Of a stretch of DNA of 64,000 nt, positions 58,601 to 64,000 are shown in pieces; the stretch's first letter is position 1; each line of letters begins with the position of its first letter. The position numbers were made by a program, and so were the translations under genes. This DNA comes from Corella eumyota. Taxonomy: Eukaryota > Chordata > Ascidiacea > Phlebobranchia > Corellidae. The notes below the pieces were generated by a model that saw only the letters and a program-made list of their open reading frames with translations, had not been told where the DNA came from and did no database searches. The stretch is taken from NCBI GenBank assembly GCA_963082875.1, contig OY720103.1, positions 4,402,001-4,466,000 of the forward strand, read 5' to 3'.

Positions 58601-61600
58601 CCCTGAAAAAATCACGTGATCAATTTTTAAAAAGGTTTCAAAATATTTTTTTTAAGTTGACTTAATATAAAAAAGGCTTATCCATATTTGAAAATCAAAA
58701 CTACGTCATCAGTATTAAAACAAGCAAATTTAAATCGCGAAATTCCAACCCCATGACGTAAGCAAACAACATTTGTTATTATTAAAGCTGTCACACTGTG
58801 GAATTTTCTGTTATTTTTTAATATCTAAACTGATAAAAATCGAATTAATAATTCACGGGGTATTATTCGAAAAGCTTGTATACAGTTTCGAACGCTGACC
58901 GAAATTTAAATAAATTTTAAGCATTTAATTCGAAAAATAAAATAATTTTTTTACCTGTAATGCATTTTTGGCCTCGTCTGCTTCGTTACGTGAGTCGAAA
59001 GTTACAAAACCGACTGGCTAAAATTTAAAATATTAAAATTTAAAATTGGTTTATTAAAAATTTGAAAAAGTCTTACTTAAATTTAATATGAAATTTATTG
59101 AATAAAATACAATATTAAGTGCGAAATTTGGTTAAAAAATTTTTAAAAAGTCTTATTATTTTAATATGGAATTTAATAAATAAAATATTTTAGTGCGATT
59201 TTTTTGAGTTAATATAAAATTTAATTATCCTCACCACGGGTGCTTTTCCGGGTTTTGCCGTTGTACGGATAATGCTTCCCTCATAGCCCTTCAAAAAAAT
59301 TTAAAAATAAGTTTAAACGAAAAAAATCATAAAATATATTTAAAAAAAAAATTCATAACATAACCTATTTGAAAATTTAGTATCTTTAGAAATGTGTTTT
59401 TGCTTTAAATTTTGTAGTGTTAATTTATGTTTATTGTTAATATCGATTTTTTTTAAATGCGTCGTAAAGCAGGTGAATGGGATCAATAAAACACCTGCCC
59501 CTTGCTGTTAAATAAGGTCACATCAGTTAGTGTGTTTGAGAATCAAGCAAAATAAACAGATTATTTTTCTATTATGTTAGGAAAATAATTGATTTTTCAA
59601 TATATTGTTTAACTGATAATTACCTCATATTAGGATTTGTCACAAGATTTACTTAAATTTTATTGCAAAATTTAAAAACACATTTACCGATTACATAAAT
59701 ATATCTTGTATCTATAGTTAACAAATGGTATAAAGTGTCGATGACGTACCTGGTAGCCTCGGAACAGCAGATACAGTTCTCGTTTTTTGGCGTCCGCTGG
59801 AAGTCCACTAACAAACAGAGTTCTAACCTGAAAAAGTAAATAAAAAAAAGAGTTTTTTTCTATACCAAAATTAAAATATGCCAGGAAAATGTACGTGGCA
59901 TATTCATCACTAAAAATTCAACCTCATAGAAAAGGAGTAATTTAATAAACAACAATACCTATACCAAGGACTATACTTTAAATGTCATCACACCTGCAAG
60001 GTTATTATATCGAGCTATACGAAAACAAAAGACAAGACCAATGATTATGGAATATTCACGAAATTAGGGCGACTCCTATAGCTAATATTCGTCGAAGCAT
60101 AACACAATAATCACCACATTATAAACACGCACAATGAACCTATAAGATTATAATAGTAGCTTCCTCGCGGAACACAGCGTGAATTCGTGGTCGTCAGTTT
60201 TTAGAGTTCTAATAACCGATTGTGTTGTATTCTATATATACGTTGGGCCGTTGGGAGTTGAAAAAATTAAATGTATGGCGATATAACTTGGTTTGGGAAA
60301 TATTTTCTTTGAAACCTTTTGAAAAACATTTTTTTTGACGTCAGCAGTTTTAACTGGTGACCATGCCATAATGTACTATAAAATCTTTGTATAAACATTA
60401 TTACTTTTGGCATGTTTTAAATCATTAAATTGATTTTGTCATTTTTTCCCGTCGCATTGTTGTAATCTTAATTGTATTTCGTATTCATTATTTACTTTTA
60501 TCAATGCGCGAAAAACAAAAACAAAAAAAAAAGTGTATTGGGTGAACTTTTATTCGGGCAGTTTGCCATTGAAAAATTGATCAAAAATTTTAAAGAACAA
60601 CATTCATATTGGTATTTTTCTTAAACAAAAAAAATTTTAAGACTTTTTGGACAACTTTGATCAATGTTTATCTTATCAATACCTACATAGCAACCATTAA
60701 CAACAGACTTGAGATTTCGTTTGATCTTACATCGCAAAAATTGACGAAAATACATAACCTGATTGTACGCAAATAAATCGACGCTGTTTGTTATGAGCCA
60801 ACAGTATGTCTCATAGGTACGCAAAGATATGAAATAACGTTTTTTATCATCAGAAGAAAACCTGTTTCTCCTCGGTTTGTTTAACTATAGAGCGAAGAAA
60901 ATTTGTGCCTAAATGGCATTCAAAATTGACGTCATTACGATGGGTTAACATTTTGATTCATCCAGGTTACCCTTTTTGTTTTTAAAGTAAACCCAACTTT
61001 TACAACGAAAAATCTAATTTTGACTTTGTTGTTTGGGAAAATGCAAAATATGCCATGTCATTAACCATATTTTTAAAGCTTGCTATCTGATAAATGCGGT
61101 ACACATATATGTTCATATCATATATTATCTCGAAGTGTATGCATTTTATTAGGATCCAGATAACTGTTAAATGACTGAAGCTTTTTAGCTCAGATAGGGT
61201 GCATATTGGTCCGATAAAAAGCTAAACAATCGCCCAATATAGCTAATTGTATAAGTGTTTCAATGCATTAGGCCCGGATAAGAATTGCGTACGTTTGACA
61301 TGTTTACTTTTGAAAAGAAACAGACTTTCAAGTTATGTTAAGTAAAAAGATTACTAACTACATCATGTAACAAAAAAAAACAATTTTAAAAATTGTAATA
61401 AATTGAAAAGGGGGTTTTACGTTAAAAACCGAACCTAATTGGAATCTATTTCTTTTTGAAAAATGTCGAACAGTTAAAGTTAACATGCTTTTTAGTGAAA
61501 AAAAATATTTAAAAAATTCTAAATGTTGACTTGAAAAATTGAGGGCGCTGATCAAACAAGGATACCCAGCATAACTTGTAGGTAAACACTAACCCACTAT

Positions 61601-63251
61601 GGCCTAATTTTTTTTTATTAGCCTCGCCAGGCAAACAAAACTAGCCCTATAAAATATCTTCCGAACACTGGACTGTATGATTTCGGTTTGCTTCAAGACA
61701 ATATGCGTTACGTTTTTTAAATACGACAACGTAATTAAAGCGTCATAAGAAAAACCAAAGCAAAATAGATAATGAAGCGACGGTAGTATCCGCCTTTGGT
61801 AAACACAGGCCCGTATTGGCCAAAAGATGGAAGTACCGTAGAAATGGACGATGCAATAAACGGGAACGAAACTTCATAAAAATACCTTTTTGTCGAAATC
61901 AATCGATATTCGTCCTTTATTAAATGCCCGAATTAAACGCTAACGCTTTGTGCTGTGATCAAAATTAAAAATTATAAAAAAATTTTCAAACAAAATCCTG
62001 CTGGTAGTATTTGGATGCCAATAGTTTATAAATTATTCACAAAAATGATATATATTTTACTTTATTACGCCAGAGAGCAGTAATGGGTGTTGATATTCGA
62101 TAGCTATGACGTCATTTATTAGGCAAACGCTATCTACACGGAGATGTGAAAAAAACAGAAATCCGTCGGTTTAATAACAAAAAAAAAATCAATTTTGCGA
62201 ATCCTACATCAAATAAAGGGTTTTGTATTCTTCATTGTATTCTAATATGCGGTAAAACTGACTATTTAGCGTTCTTTTCAAATCGTGTTTTTAAGCAAAC
62301 GCCATATGTCAAATTTTAATAGCGACGAATAATTGCATTTTAATTGACAGAGCAGTTTCGTTCAATTTGCATCGATTTTTCGGGCAAAACGGTTGCTTTA
62401 AATACTTAATGAGGTAACGAGAGGCGGTTCCGCAAGGAATTGAACTTTATGAAATTTCGATGCCCGAAATTGACTTTGTTTTTATTAGGCATTTCCTTAC
62501 AACCGCATGAGAACGAAAATAAACACCCAGCATCATTTGAAGGCATAGTATCACCTTAGGTAAATAGTATTCTATAAATAAACACGAATTTTTAAGAGTA
62601 ACAATAAACAAATTGGTTTATCTATCTAAAATGAGTGTTTTAAACATAATCGTATGATAACATGGCTTAAACTGTTATCAATGTCCTATACAATGTTAAC
62701 TGCCACATTTAAATACAAATTAAGTCACTAACAGAGTTTAATTCTAGAAACAAATAAATTTTATCGAAAATTGCCCGAAGTAAAAAACAGAATTTGGCAA
62801 GTTTTCTCTAAAAAATTCCCTTGGGCCTACCGTTTAAACTAGAACCCGTTTTTTTCTTAAGCATCCAAGCTAGAGTTAGCCACAAAACTTGCTCTTTTTA
62901 TTAAAGTTTATAAAATAAAAGCGAGCTAATTGTGTATATTTACCTTATAATAAAACTCCATAACATTTTAACCAACGCAGTTTATCTAGATACACCCTTT
63001 ATTTTAACAAATAACAAAAAAAAGTTTAAACATACCTCTTCCTCTTTGAGATTGTTGTTCGGGTCGGGGTTCATCGTCGTTTTCGCGATTGATTCGGCCG
63101 GAATTGGAAGCTTGAAAGCCGGCGGTAACAGGTGCGGATGCTTCGGTGTGTATTGCCGGGTCTGATCTTCCAGGTTCTGCACTTCGAGCTGCGCCAAACG
63201 CTTTCGTGTGTTGATGTTGTCGACCGCTTTCTCGCAGATCTCAGTCTTCAT
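55659..63251 (-). CDS. Two-RRM RNA-binding protein of the RBPMS/MEC-8 family (11 exons)
   Basis: Predicted exons: 63251-63036, 59827-59750, 59288-59235, 59017-58955, 58602-58470, 57897-57849, 57586-57523, 57036-56955, 56558-56444, 56305-56236, 55772-55659, giving 345 aa. After a 72-residue N-terminal region, RRM1 (about 73-155) has RNP2-like LFVSGL and RNP1-like PVGFVTF and the RBPMS-type FDPELPHTLRLEFAKANTK. A His/Pro-rich linker follows (APVHHAPPHHGH). RRM2 (about 259-340) runs CLLISNFGPSTTEKEMKDIF, then FHGFVRVKVVNRSG, and closes LNDRSTMRIEYARTL, like RRM2 of nematode MEC-8. Vertebrate RBPMS has only RRM1. Such proteins regulate alternative splicing and mRNA fate by binding CAC-containing RNA. 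Intron 9 has a consensus GC donor (AAG|GCAAGT). The first intron is 3.2 kb, the longest in the window, and probably holds enhancers. Confidence 0.9.
59828..63035. other. Large first intron of the MEC-8-like gene
   Basis: 3.2 kb without coding exons. It contains a dispersed repeat copy (60355-60520) and several less AT-rich stretches (about 60000-60230, 61650-61870, 62280-62480). No SINE is inserted here, although most other long introns in the window carry one. Confidence 0.5.
60355..60520. repeat. Dispersed repeat, copy 2 (unknown family)
   Basis: Shares ordered blocks with 45345-45515: 'gaccatgccataatgtac', 'ggcatgttttaaatc', 'aaattgattttgtcattttt', 'gtcgcattgttg' and 'gaaaaacaaaaac'. Same orientation in the window. 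Confidence 0.65.
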
Positions 63252-64000
63252 ATAATGTGCGTGGAAGTCTGATCAGAAAAAAATGTCGTTCCTAAAAACT
63301 CTGCGAACTGAAAACCGCTGCGTCGTTTTAAATGGTCGCTTTCTCTCTCTCTCTTAGTGCGTTCTCGGACTCCCTTTAAATTTTGTGTTTGCCTATCTAG
63401 ACTCTGGTGCGCAATTTCGAAATGACCGCATTTTTTTCGACGTCATTCACTACGCCGTCACGCGCCAGTGACCGCAATTTTTTTGATGTAGTTAATTTTA
63501 TTTAATACCAATTTTCCGATCAATAAAAAAGTCTTCTAAAAATGAAGCACCGTATCAGATAATTTAGTAAAAATATTATTTCTGCGTTTAATGTTTTAGT
63601 TAAGTTCAGGACATGCCATACTATTAGTAAAGTATAGAAACCGTGGCTGAAAAGTCACTGATGCAAAATAAATGGTCGTTTTTTGATACTAATATTGAAG
63701 ACTAAAGGGCGTTTGATGTTAATAAACGGTGGTTATTTACACTAAGTTCATGCTTGGCAAGGTCGAAAGTAATGTCAAGCGCTGTAAGCTGCGAAATATA
63801 AATACGGGGTAAAAGGTGGGCTGTAATTTTGCATCTAAAAATTCTCGTACATATTTTTGCTTAATATAAAGTTTGACCTACATTTTTTATGAAGTTTGCC
63901 TATAATTTATTTTGACCACGTGATAATTAAAAAATTTTTTAGCGGTTGATATATTTTAAATATTCGTGTCATTTTTTACATTGCACCAATATAAAAATAT
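63252..64000. other. MEC-8-like promoter region and right edge
   Basis: The first 230 bp upstream of the start codon are CpG-rich, with a CT-repeat (ctctctctctctc near 63341) and 'cgacgtcattcactacg' around 63438. The rest is AT-rich, with no further gene. Confidence 0.5.

Overview
The window looks like a stretch of a tunicate (ascidian) nuclear genome, most likely a Ciona species. It is very AT-rich, with compact introns (many of 80-400 bp), chordate muscle-type actin, and roughly two dozen copies of one tRNA-derived SINE of about 290 bp. The species is inferred from these traits, not from a database match. No virus-like or LTR element, CRISPR array, rRNA or genuine tRNA gene was recognised.

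Layout: 1-7900 holds no recognisable protein gene. It contains a degenerate minisatellite (about 150-430) and a striking tandem cassette of about 0.93-0.96 kb (2937-5455) that is full of TGACGTCA-like sites and exon-like borders on the minus strand. An intronless D-serine dehydratase/D-threonine aldolase-like enzyme (7926-9071, minus) follows, then a 10-exon type II membrane C-type-lectin-like gene (9504-13694, minus). A divergent spacer separates it from fatty acid 2-hydroxylase (14918-21090, plus; 8 exons). After a gene-poor 3.5 kb come three same-strand genes: intronless PRKRIP1 and PNO1, then BTBD17-like (10 exons, 26435-31713). Next are a muscle-type actin with a perfect CArG box and TATA box (32509-34085) and a trypsin-type serine protease with a hydrophobic C-terminal tail (34567-36871).

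The remaining genes are all on the minus strand: alpha-tubulin (37305-39372), a laccase-like multicopper oxidase (40389-44757; 13 exons), a DSEL-like dermatan sulfate epimerase fused to a sulfotransferase domain (45678-51292; 11 exons), a NATD1-like acetyltransferase (52628-53848), and a two-RRM MEC-8/RBPMS-family RNA-binding protein (55659-63251; 11 exons).

Exon chains were built by hand from splice-site dinucleotides, phase agreement and protein-family continuity. In every chain the coding length is a multiple of three. Three introns use GC-AG borders. There is no single pathway here: the window is an ordinary mix of housekeeping (actin, tubulin, PNO1, PRKRIP1) and secreted or membrane genes (lectin, protease, oxidase, DSEL). 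The most unusual parts are the CRE-rich tandem cassette at the left end, the possible trans-spliced PRKRIP1-PNO1-BTBD17 cluster, the GC-AG introns, the two-exon-module duplication in the lectin stalk, and the intron repeat in BTBD17 that copies a splice donor.
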